From Onchocerca volvulus (lineage: Eukaryota > Nematoda > Chromadorea > Rhabditida > Onchocercidae), in assembly GCA_000499405.2 (NCBI GenBank), contig HG738137.1:2542001-2606000 (forward strand): a stretch of DNA of 64,000 bases. The letters run 5' to 3'. Every line of letters starts with the position of its first letter. Position 1 is the first letter of the stretch. Shown piece after piece: positions 13,601 to 25,956 of the stretch. The position numbers were made by a program, and so were the translations under genes. The notes beneath the pieces are model-generated. The model saw nothing but the letters and a program-made list of their open reading frames with translations, was not told the DNA's origin and searched no databases.

Positions 13601-16600
13601 TCCAATATACACGAGATGATAATTACATCGATCCTGCTTCGAATTGTCTCGTCTACAAGAGAGTTTACTTCGAAGGTACACCAGCATTTCTACCCAATTT
13701 TAGAGAAATTTTTAAAATCAAAATATTAATTCAGCTTTTTTGAGGAATTAACAGTTTTAAATAATAATTTTATGTTGTCTTCCATATATAATTTTTTGCT
13801 AAATATTTTTTAAAAATCATAGTATTCCAAAATATAGATGTATTATATATTCAATTATCATACATAGCCCTCAATCAGATGCTATATGTGCATTAAAGTT
13901 ATACTATTCTCTAAACACAAAGTAAATAAGTTAGAAGAAAAATGTAAAGCAAATTATGCTACACGTAGAAAAAGATAATGGCTAACATAAGACTGTCATG
14001 AATATGATGAAATATTTTGACCTATAGTTACTGAGGAGAGTGGGGCATAGAAAAACGGAAAAAGATGGTAGTTAGGAAAGATAATAAAAAGGAGCTGCAA
14101 ACACACAAAATGAGGAAGTTTGTAATGAATAAACGATGTGTAAATAAAATCAAACATCTACTAGTTTTGATCAGAATTTTGCCTTCCAAATCAAATATGA
14201 AACAGCAATTGAAGTGAGAAACCGAAAATTCAAACAATACATAAAAATACCTTTTTCGTATCTTATATCAATACTCAAGTATCAGATTTTTCTTTGTAAT
14301 TGGACTAAGTGGGCAGAATAACTTTTCTTCCTTCAATGCCCCACTCTCTAATTCCGCGCTATTGCTTCTTATCAAAAAAAAAAAAAAGATCTCAAAACCA
14401 TCCCAACACATTCTACAATTATCTTATCCTTCTCACCAGTCAGTTTGGTTCAGGACTGCTTCCTGTTGAGTTCCAATATGATACCAAACGGTCTGATGAA
14501 TACGAAAAATTTTTCTTAATCCCGATATCGAATAAACAAGAGTAATTTTCTTCTCAGCTTACCTGTGTTGTATCACGAATCAGATTGCTTTGAGCACGAA
14601 ATTTTTCACTGGGAGACCGAGCTGCTTGACTTTCGCGAATTGATGCAATAAGGGGTGGTACTCGTTCTGCTGTTTCTGTACATTCGATAATTAATGTTTC
14701 AGTTGTTGTTTTCGATTGAATATAAGGCTGACAAGAATTCGCTGCTGCTATAGTTTGCGTCGCCGCGGCTGCCGCTTGTTTTGCAGCCTGCAATATTTTC
14801 AAGGAAGTTTTCCATATGTTTTTTAAACTGCAAATGTAAATTTATATCCTTAAGTACTAGAAATAAATAGAAAAACCAGACTTGTTCGAGGTATTCCATA
14901 GTTCTCTTCGACTGTTCCTCACTGGTCGCTTCGCTGGTAACCGTTACCAATTTTTCGGCAGCATTGCGTAACGCTATTTGTGATTCAGCTGCCTGTGGAT
15001 GCACCTGACATTCCTGAACATTATCATTTTCATTTTCCATATGTGCTCACTTTCCATTTAATTCTACCAGAAGTAAAACCGCATCTACATAAATTCAAAA
15101 CAATTATTTTAAAGATAATTTTAAGACAATAATTATTTTAGTGCTGCACTTTCGTAGCATCGATCATTCGGCTAGTAGCCTGTGCCACTGAACGAGCTGC
15201 ATCGAGTAAACGATCACGACGTTCCGGTGCACGATCCGCTTCTGCTTCCATCTGCTCAACTAATAGACGACTGTGGCGTATTGCATTCTCACCTTGCCGT
15301 ACCATTCCTTCCGTTGGCCCCTAAAAATTGAAAATGTTTAGTTCTACTCTCAACAGTTTTGAATAAAAATTCCATCACAACTATGTCTTCATTTTTAAAA
15401 ATATTTCCGCATTAAAAATACATTAGATAAAAAAGTAAAATCTGTTAGACAAAAACAGCGCCTATCTAGTTCAAACTGCTGAACAACACTATTCATAAGA
15501 TTGACAGGCAGCTTCTTAAAAAAAAATGTATTTAGCAGAGGTGCAGGAAGCTAGAACCTTCGGAATTCAACAATAACTAGGTTGAAGAACCATATTTTAA
15601 TAATTCAAAGGCATCGTTGTGGATAAATGATTTAAGTACACATATAACAAATCCAAAACTGTCTACAAGAAAAAAAGGAACCTGATATGTGATAATCTTT
15701 CTGGATTGATTTAAAATTTGTTCATATTCATAATTTTCTTGCGTCGTGCGAATTAACTTTGGTGAACTTTTCACGTGCAAAAGCAAATCATCCAATGCTG
15801 CTGTCACCTTAAATTAGTGTTTTTGAATGACAAAATTATGCCTTTTTTAAAATTAACTGTCAACATCTACAACCAATAAAAACTGGTGAAAACTTTTCAA
15901 ATTTACCTAATCTTATTACCAATATTACAAATTACATTTTAATTCCATATTTTAATTCATCTATTTTGAAAGGAATAGATTCTTGACTCAGACTATAAAT
16001 CATTTCGATTTCAAAACTTCAAATCCTCACCTGTCGAGAAGCTTCATGAATATCAATGAAAGATTTCTTCCCATCACCAATGCTTCGTGTGCATGCATTT
16101 TGTGCATCTACCAATAGATCCTCTACTGCACGTGCTACCTGTTTCGCAGCAGATGTTAATTGTTCTTGACATACAGGAGAATCTATAGTTGGCGCTACGA
16201 CTCGAGCACAGGCAACCAATTGAGAAGTAGCGTAAGCGCACTGGGTAGCAGAATGAATCACTTTATCTTGCAATGCCGGCTCTTCACATTCAGCAGATAT
16301 AGTTTTTGCTCTAAAAATATTAGTCTAATATTAGTCTAATGGTAAATTAGCTATATCTTAAAATTTCCCTCAAAATTTAGGATAAACGGACTATTTTGTT
16401 ATACTACATAAAAATAAAAGTAAAATCTTAGTCACTGAAATTGAGAGCAATTTCACATTACTGCAGAAGAACGAACTTTCCGGAAAAATTTTCCAATTTA
16501 TAAATTAATTCAATAATTTAAACAAACATTTTTCTTTTCTTTTAGAGTTGATCAATTTATCTTCTTCTTTCTATTTTTAAGTTGGTCAACCATTTCATTA

Positions 16601-19600
16601 TTTCAGCATATGCAAAAAATAAAAAAACTGCATCCTTAAATTTCTTCATAAAAAAACAGATTTTCCTTTCCTTCCCAAGTAATACCAAAAGAATGCAATT
16701 TATCACACAAAAATGCAGTACCGAGTTTTATGATTCAGAATAAACAATTTGTAATATCAATATAATATTACTTTAATATCAAATGCTTGAGTATATTCCC
16801 TATGGAAAAGTAAATTTGTCTAGAATTCAGCACTTGGAACTTACCGTAGTACGAGTTGTGCCGTCGATGTAGCTACATTCTTTGCACGCTGCACCAAATT
16901 ATCGTGGAATGTTCTCACTTCACTGGTTGGTTCATCTAAGGTATTTATAACAGCTTGTGAAAAATCACCAACACGTCCAGCAGCAGCAAGTACCGTTGTA
17001 CGTTTCTCTTCATGCTCTGGATTGACTGTAGTCAAAAAATCGGAAAAAGCACCGCATAATTTTCGAGCAGCATCTACCAAATCACCTGAAAAAATTTATT
17101 TTAATCAATTTTGAAATAAAGCTAATCAATCTTAATCATTTACCACATAAGGTTAATAAGAACAATAGGATATTTCATGAAAATTTAAAACTCAGAAAAT
17201 GCAGTCAGTTCATAACTCTCTGAAGTTTTTCTGTCAAAAAAAAATTGAATTATATAATATTATACCCCGTCGCTGTTCGTCAGGCAGTAGGGCAGCTAGT
17301 TCACGAACTCCGCGACCCATTTCGGGCATATTCGATCCAATGGTAGCTATTGCTGTGCCAACTTTCGTATCCACTTCGTCTGCAACTGCTGTCAGTTGTA
17401 CAACCTCAGCTGTAGCAGCGCCCATTTGAGCCAATTGGTCACCTACCTGAAGAAGTTTTTATTAATGTTTTAATCCTTGAAGAAACAGCAAAAACTGATG
17501 TGTCTTGATTTTACAACTAGACTTTGTGCAGTTGATCAGAATGAACAAGAAAGCAAGATCGCTTAAAATAAAATAAAAGTGGAAAAAATGTCAAAATAGA
17601 ATAGCATTATGAATAAGAATAGAATACAAAAAATATTAATAAATCGTTAATTACACAACATGATTTCAAATATACTATTTTCACTGCTCACTAAGTTTGA
17701 TTATTCTAAAAAAAAAAACTAGATGATAAGTATTAATCATCACATTTTATTCTCAAAACTGCATAGCTGCAATTTTTTCTTCGGCATATATTCAGAATTT
17801 TACTAATTAATTGAAATGATGTTTAATGTTGAGAAATTCCTAATACACATTTACGTGTATTACAAATAAACTGATTTCATATTATAAAACTAAATTCAAA
17901 ATATAAACAAAATTCTACATGTTATAAATTGAAAAACAAAGAGCAAGAGATTGTGAGGGATATTTTCAGTGGAAAATGCAAATGAACAAAAAGTGACGAA
18001 AAAGGAATAAAAAAAATGAATTAACAATCTTTTGAGCAAATATAGACTCTGATATAAAAGTTTTTTATAAAATTGTATGCTATGTGTGGTATGGAGAGAT
18101 GAAATTGAGTGAGTCAAAAAAAAAAATTCGCATTTCCCAAATCATCAGCTAAAATATAAAATAAATGAAATTTAAAAAATAAAAAAAAACAAAAAACAAA
18201 AGAATTTGGGAACATTAAATAAGGTAAACAAAAAGATGCCTTCTGTTTTTCGACTTCTACTTTAGTTTCCATCCAACGCCGTGAAGTGGGATCATCGATG
18301 AACCGTGGTATCTGGATCTCTACTGGCTTCTTCATTTCTTCTTCTGCGGCTTCAACAGCACGTATAGATGCTTCAATCGTACCAATTAGAGCTCGCTGAG
18401 CACGTTCTTGTGAATCAACTACACGTGGACGTTGACCCTGTAATATATTCTTTCTTTCTCTTTCCATTGAAATCTTAACATGAACAAAGATAAATGTCAG
18501 TTTATACCAATATTTCGAAGCGCTTTCCAAAATCTTATGCAACTATGCATCAACGACTTTATGTTTATTTTAAAAATTTAAAAATAAAATAAGTTTTTTA
18601 TTTCAAGTATATTACTCATTAATATTTATGTTTCTTACTTTTGTAAGTTGCTGTTGAAGAATCTGTCCGCTTACAGCACCATACTGAGCACCATTCAGCA
18701 TTCCTCTCTGCCCAGGTACTAAACCACCATGAGTTCGTAAAACACCTGGAATAGCAACACTGCCTTCATGTGCAAATCCTTCACCAATCTGCCCATGTGC
18801 AACTAGTGTAGCACGTGCCGGCGCTACAACATCTTCCAACATTGTTGAACCTTCATCACCCTGAAGAACTTCAAACAATCCACTTTACACAAATTTACTA
18901 AATTTATTAAGATCATTTATTCTGAACTGCAGCTAAAAAAAGAAATTTATTATATGATTAAATGATCGACAGAAGTTAAATGAACAGAATGAATGAAGTA
19001 AACCTCTATGCCGACGTGGTCAAAGGTTCGTTTCTTTCTCAAAATAATATCAATGTAACCAGCAATCAGTTGTGCAATTTTCTCACCATCTGCAGTTTGT
19101 ACGGAATAATAACCATCTTGATAGTCACCGAAATCCTTGAATTTTCAACAGATTCCTTTCTAAGTTAAACTGAATAAAACTGTTGAAGGCCAAAATTTAT
19201 CTTTCATTTTATAATAAAAAATAAATTCAGTTCAACTTTTCGTGACCTTTTTCATAATATAAAATTCATAAGAACAACTTTTACCAATGTAAATGTTTTC
19301 GGTGAGGCAGCCCATCGTCTTACTTGTTCCAGTGGCCATTCCTGGAGCACTTCTTTGGTTTTCTCGTCCATCCGCATTACACATTCTTTATTTACACCTA
19401 ATAACCGCGGTACCAACTTGTTTTTACCCTTCATTTTCTCCTTCACCACAAAGAATGTCACACCATAAGTAAGCAGAGAGCGACATAAATGAACATATTT
19501 GCTCTTTGCATCCAATTCACTTTTTCCAGCCAATTCACGGTAAGCGTCCATTATGCGTTTTTCATTATCCTTCGATTTCACATATTCTTTCGGTAAAATT

Positions 19601-21109
19601 TCACGAAGACTGCATTTCGGAAATTGCATATTATAATTAGAACCAAGGAAATTCAAAAATTACTAGAAAAATAAAAAATGAAATTAGAACTTACTCTGAA
19701 AAGTTAGTTCGCTGTCGATGCTCCTGGAAATCGCCGTACTGTATTTGGCATTGCAAAGCGGCCAAGTCACAAGCCAAATCTCGCGGAACCGGATGATTTC
19801 CTTGTAAAACACCCATTTTACACTGCTCATATAGTAAGTTCAATTGTACAGGATCGCGACAGTCGACATTCGTATCCGAAAAAAAGAACTTTCGACGCAA
19901 GATCAGTGTCTCGTCATCGGCTATCTGAAAATTATATTCATTGAAAAGATGAAAATCAAGATTGAAAAAACAATGAAAAAGAAACTCTCAAAAATTAATT
20001 TTAACATAAGTATGATGCACCAACCGCTTGCTCACGCAGAGTTTTACCATGATCAAGCCATAACAACTCTTCATCAGTATGTAATTTAGCACGAAGTTGC
20101 TCCATTTTTTTTTCTTTATTTCGTCCAAGAGTGCCGAAACCAAGACCTCGCTCCTCGCTTTTCCCTCTCCGTTCCTCCTTTAACGTAAGTGTTGAACGCC
20201 AATCATGATCCAATGATTGACGCACCTGAAATCCGATATATAGAAGAATTCTCTTTAAAAATGATATTTTGTATTGCTGGAAGAAATTTCGCATTTAATG
20301 CTGCATTTATTCCACAGTCTTAATTACACGTTATTATCTTTTTCCAAAAATAGATTAGTGGACAAATTATATACGAATATCAAAGAAATTTCGGCTAACC
20401 ATAGAATATTCTTCATGATTGCTAATACCAATTTTGGAGCATACAACGACCATGATTTCACCCACTGGCTGACTTTCATCTACCAATACTGTTTTCACAG
20501 CACCATCCAACATTCTCACTTTTAGCGGCCGAATTTTCTTTTTGTATTCAACTGTATCCTAAAAAATCCGTTTCGCTATTCCTGACAGTTGAGAATGTTT
20601 CTTGATGAGTTTCGAGTAATTTAAATGCTCTCAACAGTAAAGATTTCAAGGAAAGCTTACTCCGTTGCGAACTAAATAATATTCTAAAGTTCGACCATTT
20701 TCCATCCAAACACATTTTGTTGGATCTTCTTCGAGTCGAAACAGACCATATTCCTTAGCTAAAAATCAGTAAAGATTTATTGAAAGATTGGTGAGAAGTG
20801 GCAGAAATAGAGATTCAATATATGATAAACCATGATAACATCTGCTCTTGATAACCACTGTATAAGTGGTTTCACAATTTCTTAATAGCAAAATTGACAG
20901 AAAATTAAGAAAAAGGCGATGACAACAAAATGTGCTATTTCTCCAGGAAAGAAAAACTAACGATTAATGTTATTTCCGGATACTTTTTCTCGTATAATTT
21001 TACATGCATCGAAAACGAGAGTAGTCGATTCGAATTGCATTGCCTTCTTCAGTCGAGACTGTTCGTCTCCCTGCGGTGACCAAACTACGTTTAACGTTAT
21101 CACACCCAT
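1062..21109 (-). CDS. tln-1: talin, complete 41-exon gene
   Basis: Talin links integrin beta tails to actin at adhesion sites; in nematodes it acts mainly in muscle attachment and gonad. The ATG at 21109-21107 has an in-frame TAG three codons upstream. Forty-one exons join with matching phases into 2538 codons plus TGA (1062-1064); vertebrate talins are about 2540 residues. The protein shows an N-terminal FERM head (about 1-431, including NKLVPRLLG and [12 protein letters not shown], whose Trp contacts the integrin NPxY motif), a linker, a long Ala-rich helical rod, and a C-terminal I/LWEQ actin-binding module ending in [11 protein letters not shown]. Exon boundaries are given in the five block entries. 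Two introns (donors at 18239 and 7457) use GC instead of GT. No frameshift or missing domain was found. Identification is certain; individual junctions are predictions. Confidence 0.97.
2274..2305. repeat. (AT)n microsatellite forming a splice donor
   Basis: An uninterrupted AT dinucleotide run whose right-hand end is the 5' splice site of talin intron 39. On the minus strand the exon ends CAA and the intron begins GTATATATAT, so repeat-length change would alter sequence within a few bases of the donor. Confidence 0.9.
7155..7385. repeat. 115-bp tandem duplication in a talin intron
   Basis: Two nearly identical 115-bp copies lie head to tail (7155-7269 and 7270-7385), each containing ATATCAATGAGTCCTTGTTA and a TTACCTTTTTTGAG motif. 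A third, partial and diverged copy (about 7423-7457, CCTTGTTAAAATAT and AAATACTT) runs up to the exon 30 splice donor. Confidence 0.92.
7621..7676. repeat. poly-A tract in a talin intron
   Basis: An almost pure A run, interrupted by GTAAAATT, fills most of the short intron between exons 29 and 30. On the coding (minus) strand it is a T run of the kind that lies before acceptors. It is a likely length-variable homopolymer. Confidence 0.8.
9148..11959 (-). other. talin exons 17-25: middle rod
   Basis: Exons: 11645-11959, 11376-11530, 11111-11300, 10812-10988, 10400-10633, 10103-10315, 9877-10029, 9466-9638, 9148-9339. They encode continuous rod bundles. Recognisable talin text includes [43 protein letters not shown] and [15 protein letters not shown]. 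All donors here are GT and the phases join without correction. Confidence 0.92.
11960..14562 (-). other. talin intron 16, the largest intron
   Basis: This 2.6-kb intron separates rod exons 16 and 17. It is very A+T-rich with several poly-A and poly-T runs (for example near 12760 and 12838). Open frames on both strands (around 13053-13743 and 14028-14545) are A+T-biased, lack splice signals and resemble nothing I know. I see no nested gene. Confidence 0.6.
14563..18437 (-). other. talin exons 9-16: N-terminal rod
   Basis: Exons: 18240-18437, 17266-17446, 16845-17085, 16031-16310, 15682-15807, 15150-15320, 14882-15013, 14563-14787. The text is the Ala-rich helical-bundle rod, with stretches such as [19 protein letters not shown] and [16 protein letters not shown] that match talin rods without gaps. 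Exon 9 ends AAG followed by GCATCT, a GC donor; the joined protein aligns to vertebrate talin without a gap only if that GC site is used. Confidence 0.9.
18639..21109 (-). other. talin exons 1-8: FERM head and start of linker
   Basis: Exons, 5' to 3': 20962-21109, 20661-20758, 20400-20558, 20025-20225, 19695-19924, 19285-19609, 19004-19135, 18639-18860. They encode the F0 and F1 lobes ([27 protein letters not shown]), the basic F1 insert (around 20100-20160), the F2 lobe ([30 protein letters not shown]) and the F3/PTB lobe with the conserved surface [16 protein letters not shown] and the integrin-contacting RRWAAS. Exon 8 opens with [10 protein letters not shown], a segment conserved after F3 in talins, then runs into a Gly-rich linker. 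Confidence 0.93.
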
Positions 21110-21174
21110 CTTCTTCTATTCTTGTTTTTGCTCCTTCTATACAAGCGGCCCACAACTTGCTGTCCAGCAGCTCC

Positions 21175-21183
21175 GATCTCTGG
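21175..21183 (-). promoter_or_regulatory. putative 3' splice site upstream of the talin start
   Basis: On the minus strand the sequence TTTTACTTCCAG precedes AGATCGGAG, putting an acceptor 70 bases before the talin ATG (first transcribed base 21179). It could receive a spliced leader or a non-coding 5' exon; the sequence alone does not decide between them. Confidence 0.5.
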
Positions 21184-24100
21184 AAGTAAAAGTACTCAGA
21201 TAAATATGACATATGTTGACAAGATTTGAACGATATTTATGTCGGGATTTTACGATTTTCTTTGGTCCATTTTGCAATTGCAAAGTCCATCTATGACAAA
21301 TAATAAATTTTAACATCCTTCAACCGGTTTCAATTTTATATTATTTCACAAGTCCCCGCATCTTTGTAATTAGTAAAGAGCGGAAACGTATAAACTCACT
21401 TTTACCAGAAACTCAAGATATTCTGATAACTTGATTAGAAATGATATCATTTTCAAAAGACAATAAATCGGCTTTTACATATAGCATTAACAGAAGTGGT
21501 CAATTTCAGTACTGCGATACAGAGCAGAAGAACTAAGGGAATGCAATTGGCAGTTCGATGAAATGATGAATCACCAACAAACGCAATCAGTAATCATCAA
21601 CTGACAACTGATTTCAACTTCTTAGAAGCGATAAACATTCTATCACTATATAGCAAATTTAGTTTATTTATTTCATGGCATTTGTTATTGGCATTAATCG
21701 AATTTAATTATATTATTATGTCGAAATGATTTTTACTTTGAACTAAAGAATATTTCAAGATTCTTCTTCGCTGCGGATTCTGAACGAAACCATCGTTTTT
21801 TGAATATTTTGTTACTAAGTAAATGAGTATTTTATCAAGTTGGCTGGTTAAACTGGAATCACAAAAAGATCGTGACTATTTGAAAATAAAATTTCCTTCA
21901 TTACTCATTTATTTTAAATGATTAAAAGCATTTATACTTGAGAAAATACAGTGGAAGCCAATTGTACAATTAAAGATTAAAAGCATTACTCTATCGATGA
22001 CTGATTGATTGTACATAATTGATAAACTGTATCAATTAAAAGCTAGATTATTTGAATGAGAGGACAACAAGTAATAAGCTTATCAATGAAACTTTTTTCT
22101 GTACAAACAAGAGCATCAAGCAACAATAGCTACTACTACATAATGAGATGAAAGAAATTGTAAGATTGTGTAAAATTGCAGTAATTTCTGATAAACAGAC
22201 TGAATTCGATAAATAGGCTGACAATCGGATAGGATTTGACTGCATTTCTTGCTACATGAGCATTAAAGTTATATTCCGCGCGCGCAGAATTCTTTTTATA
22301 GAGATATGCGCAAGATAAGAGCCTGATTATCGAGAATCACTGCAAGGATTTAAAGATAGGAAAATCAGATGTATTACCATCAGAAGGAATCATGATGAAA
22401 GCAAACTATGGATGAAAGCAATAAAGATACGTGATGTATCATTCTGAAGGCATAGAACTTCCCAAGACAAGTAAATGTAAAAGGTCAATGGAATCAGAAG
22501 GCCCCAAATATGCTTATTTCCGCTCTCTTCCAGATTGCTATTACATACGCTACGAAATTAATAGAATCGAATAACCCGGAAAGGTCGATTCTTATGTTTT
22601 GCATAAATTGAGTGATTGCAAAGACAGTCGATTGCTAAAAAAAACATTTCTTGGTATCCATTAGGAGCAAAAAAGCTTGATAGGGAAACAACGATAAACT
22701 TGGCTAAAAGATGACCTGAACAAGTTCGTAATCAATAGATTTATAAATATATTTTCATCTGCACCAATGCAATGCCATGGATGGATAATGATTATTATCA
22801 ATCTTCTCTACGAGCGACGAAGGAAAGAATAACCGAATGATCAGTTTGCTTGGATATTCTCTAATAATTGTGATATTCACGAAGAATCGCTGAAAACAAA
22901 TGGACAAGAATGAAAGAGTCATTTGTTAGGAAGAGAATTACGAGTCGATCTTCTCCTCTCATCGCATCCCATCCCACCTCACCTCATCTGATCGGAGTTT
23001 TCATCAAAGTGTGCTAATAATTCAGAACAGAAACTTGAGCTTTCAGCATAGAACGAACTTGTTGAGATTTGATGACAGATGTAAGTGAGCAAGTAGAGAA
23101 AGAGAATGAAGTATGCATAGATCACTCCTCATTTCTAAACGCCTACGAAGAGTTGGTGAAGATGCCACGCCGTGCTACCATCTATCTCCAGTTATCTTTC
23201 CCAACAACAAACTTTTGGAGTGCAAGGGCAAAGTATAGCTATGATTCAGGAGAGGAATGTTAGGGAAGATGTGGTCACAACGGACAGATACATTTCATCG
23301 CTGCTCGAAATTCCATGCTGACTGATTTGATCTGAGGCTTTTGGAAGAAAAACAAAAGTTTGTTGAGAAATGAAAGCAACGAGATAGTTTGAGATAATGC
23401 TGAAGAATTCTGTGAGGGATGGGTCAGTATAGTATGTTTCTGTTAGAATTAGAAATTATTCAAAAAGGAAACGTTCATTACGAATGCAGCTGCAAGAAGA
23501 AAGAACAAGGCAATATGAGTGCAGAAAAGTTGCTAATGATGCAAGCAGAACAATTGCATTTGCAGTATGCTGGCAGGATGATTGGGAATGGATGATAATG
23601 CTGTAAGGTTGCAAGAAAAGCAAGCAGTTGCAGTCTGATCGACCCTGCTTGCTACTACTACTACTGCTGCTCTCTAGTAGTAGTGATTAAGCTTTAATTA
23701 AGCTGTTTGTATACGAGGAGTGTAAAATGTAAAATGTATGGCTTCTTCTCATCAACCAGAATTACATCCTGTTAGCTCGGGACCGATCGTTTACTCGAGA
23801 ATCGAGAATCTTCCTCTTCTATTTTAACAAACAGACGGACATATAAGCGACAGACGAGCGAACTGATTATGCATATCACATCGTGATGTTTAAGTGAAGG
23901 GTAGGAAATATTTTTCTTTATGCTAATTATCCATCCTACAAATTGTTGATGATGCATCAGGGATTGCTATATTGATCGTTACTATCCCTCTAAACATGCA
24001 AACTTCATTTCCAGGCGCTATTTTCAATTCAAGTTTTGGACAGCTTATTAAAGAGAATAAGATGGATGTTTTTGGATTAGCTAAGAATCAAATTTAACAA

Positions 24101-24962
24101 CTTTATGGGTGGTGTAAAAATTTGACTCGAAGATATATTGAATGTGTCTCCGCTGTTAGAATGATGCTCTTTAGCAGAACCGAAACAAATTATCATAAAT
24201 CATATCAGGGAACAACACAATATGCAGAGTTATCTTCTACTCATTGCCGAACCATTCCGTTTTATCTTAATCTTAAAAAGAAAAAATTTAACTGGCACAA
24301 TCTAATTTTATTCCAAAAAGAAGTATTGTAATTTATCGCAAGTCTCATGAGCATGAAAATTTGTTCAAATGCCAATCTCTAAATCACGAATGAATGTTTT
24401 CGATTAAAAAAAAAAAAAAAAAAAAAAAAGATCCATTGGTTTTCTAATAATCTTTTTCTTTCATTTTTTGAATTAAAGAATTTTTTTGTTTGATTTTAAA
24501 AGTTCAAAGTAGAGTAAATTTCTTATATCGTTGGATGCTAACATTGTACAGAAGTATGATTCCTTTTTAATATAATAATAAACCAATAATAATAAGTATA
24601 TTGATAAAAATCTTCTGAAATTTTCTGAATCTTCTGAAAAATCTTGTGAATTTTGAGTCATTCAATTGAAAATAATGATTCATTTGAGGAAACTACACAA
24701 CTTAAATGAGTGTATGCATAATGCATTGCGCTTTAAAGCAGTGAAATGTCACAATTAAATTTATCTTCAGCTATATACTATTAGGTTGAAGCAAATGTTA
24801 TTTTTATTATTCGGCTAAGTGTGATGTGAGTGTGTAGCAGCAAATTTTGCATAAATTAAGGATAAATAATAGATGAGAGAAGAAAGGGGCCAAGTGAATC
24901 GAATAGAATCGAGTACTACACTAATTTCAATGAACACTTGAATGAACATAACAATAATAGTA

Positions 24963-25009
<47 letters not shown>

Positions 25010-25956
25010 TTAATAATAATAATAATAATAACTAGCAATATTTATAACAAAGCGGTGCTGGTTGCCATGAAATTCAAATTCAATACTAAAATTGAGGGAG
25101 AGAAAAGAGGAAGTAAGGCTGTTTGCTAAGAATAAGCATTTTGTCCATTTTTCAAAAGCTCATCGAGGCATTTGGACCATTGAATAAGTCCAGTACCCAT
25201 ATCCTTATGTCACTTTGGCCATCAGAAATTGGCTAGGAATAATCCTAGCGGCATTACTACTCTTAGTTTATTCATAGTAAGGGAAAGGAAGTACTCGTAG
25301 TAAGGGAAGTAATAACTTGTCATCTGAGTAGTGTCTGTTGTATATGAGCGACTTATTATCCGTTGTTTACTTTCACGTCACGGTTCTTCTTTGGCTCTTT
25401 CATTCTCACAAAATGAAGAAATAATTCTATTTCTTGAAATTTAAAAAATAATTCCACTTACTTGCCTATCATTTCTTCCTTTGTCGTCTCTCCGTGCGAT
25501 TTCATCTTTTGCATTGTTGTTGAAGTTAATTACAGTTCGCAATTTGACATGAAAAGTTGAATTTCAAGAAACATAAATACATTATAAAGTTCATCAAACC
25601 TGTGTGGAGAATAATATCTATGAAACAAAAATAGAATTCTCCATTCATCTTCTCTCTTATCTTTCGAATGTAATGGGAAAGTGAAAGAATTAAAAGCAGA
25701 GAGTCCTTACGATTTAGATATTATTCAAGTTTCAGCAGATTTTAATACAATTAGCTTCTATTAGTTTAAAAGTAAAGTTTATTTATTTATTAAATTCGCA
25801 AATAATTAAAAGTTATTTCATAATCTAACAAAAAAGCGGAAAGATCGAAAAAGGAATGAAATGTTTTCCATTTTATTATAAGCTTCCTAAACTGATAAAC
25901 ACTTTTGACAATTTATGATCATGCGATTGTTTACGTTCGAATAAATAAGAAACAGA
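21184..25956. other. talin upstream region, no convincing gene
   Basis: This 4.8-kb block should contain the talin promoter. I see no protein family. Items noted are a short alternating CG run near 22269-22277, a C/T-rich patch around 22944-22990, a 64-codon open frame at 23069-23263 of higher G+C but no recognisable similarity, CTACTACTACTACTG facing GTAGTAGTG near 23650-23685, and the (TAA)n tract. Confidence 0.5.
24953..25031. repeat. (TAA)n microsatellite
   Basis: About 80 bases of TAA/AAT trinucleotide repeat with a few interruptions (TAGTAGTAA at the left, AAATAATT in the middle). It is intergenic. Confidence 0.95.

Noticed and set aside
13447..13743. 98-codon plus-strand frame inside talin intron 16.
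   Set aside because: Lys/Asn/Ile-rich composition follows from base composition; nothing marks it as a nested gene.
23069..23263. 64-codon plus-strand frame upstream of talin.
   Set aside because: No recognisable similarity and no splice or stop context that supports a gene. Its higher G+C alone is not enough.
25125..25550. Possible two-exon minus-strand gene: MQKMKSHGETTKEEMIG with a good GTAAGT donor, and a downstream frame GTGLIQWSKCLDELLKNGQ.
   Set aside because: The donor phase does not join the better-looking downstream frame, the only in-phase join stops quickly, and the acceptors are poor.
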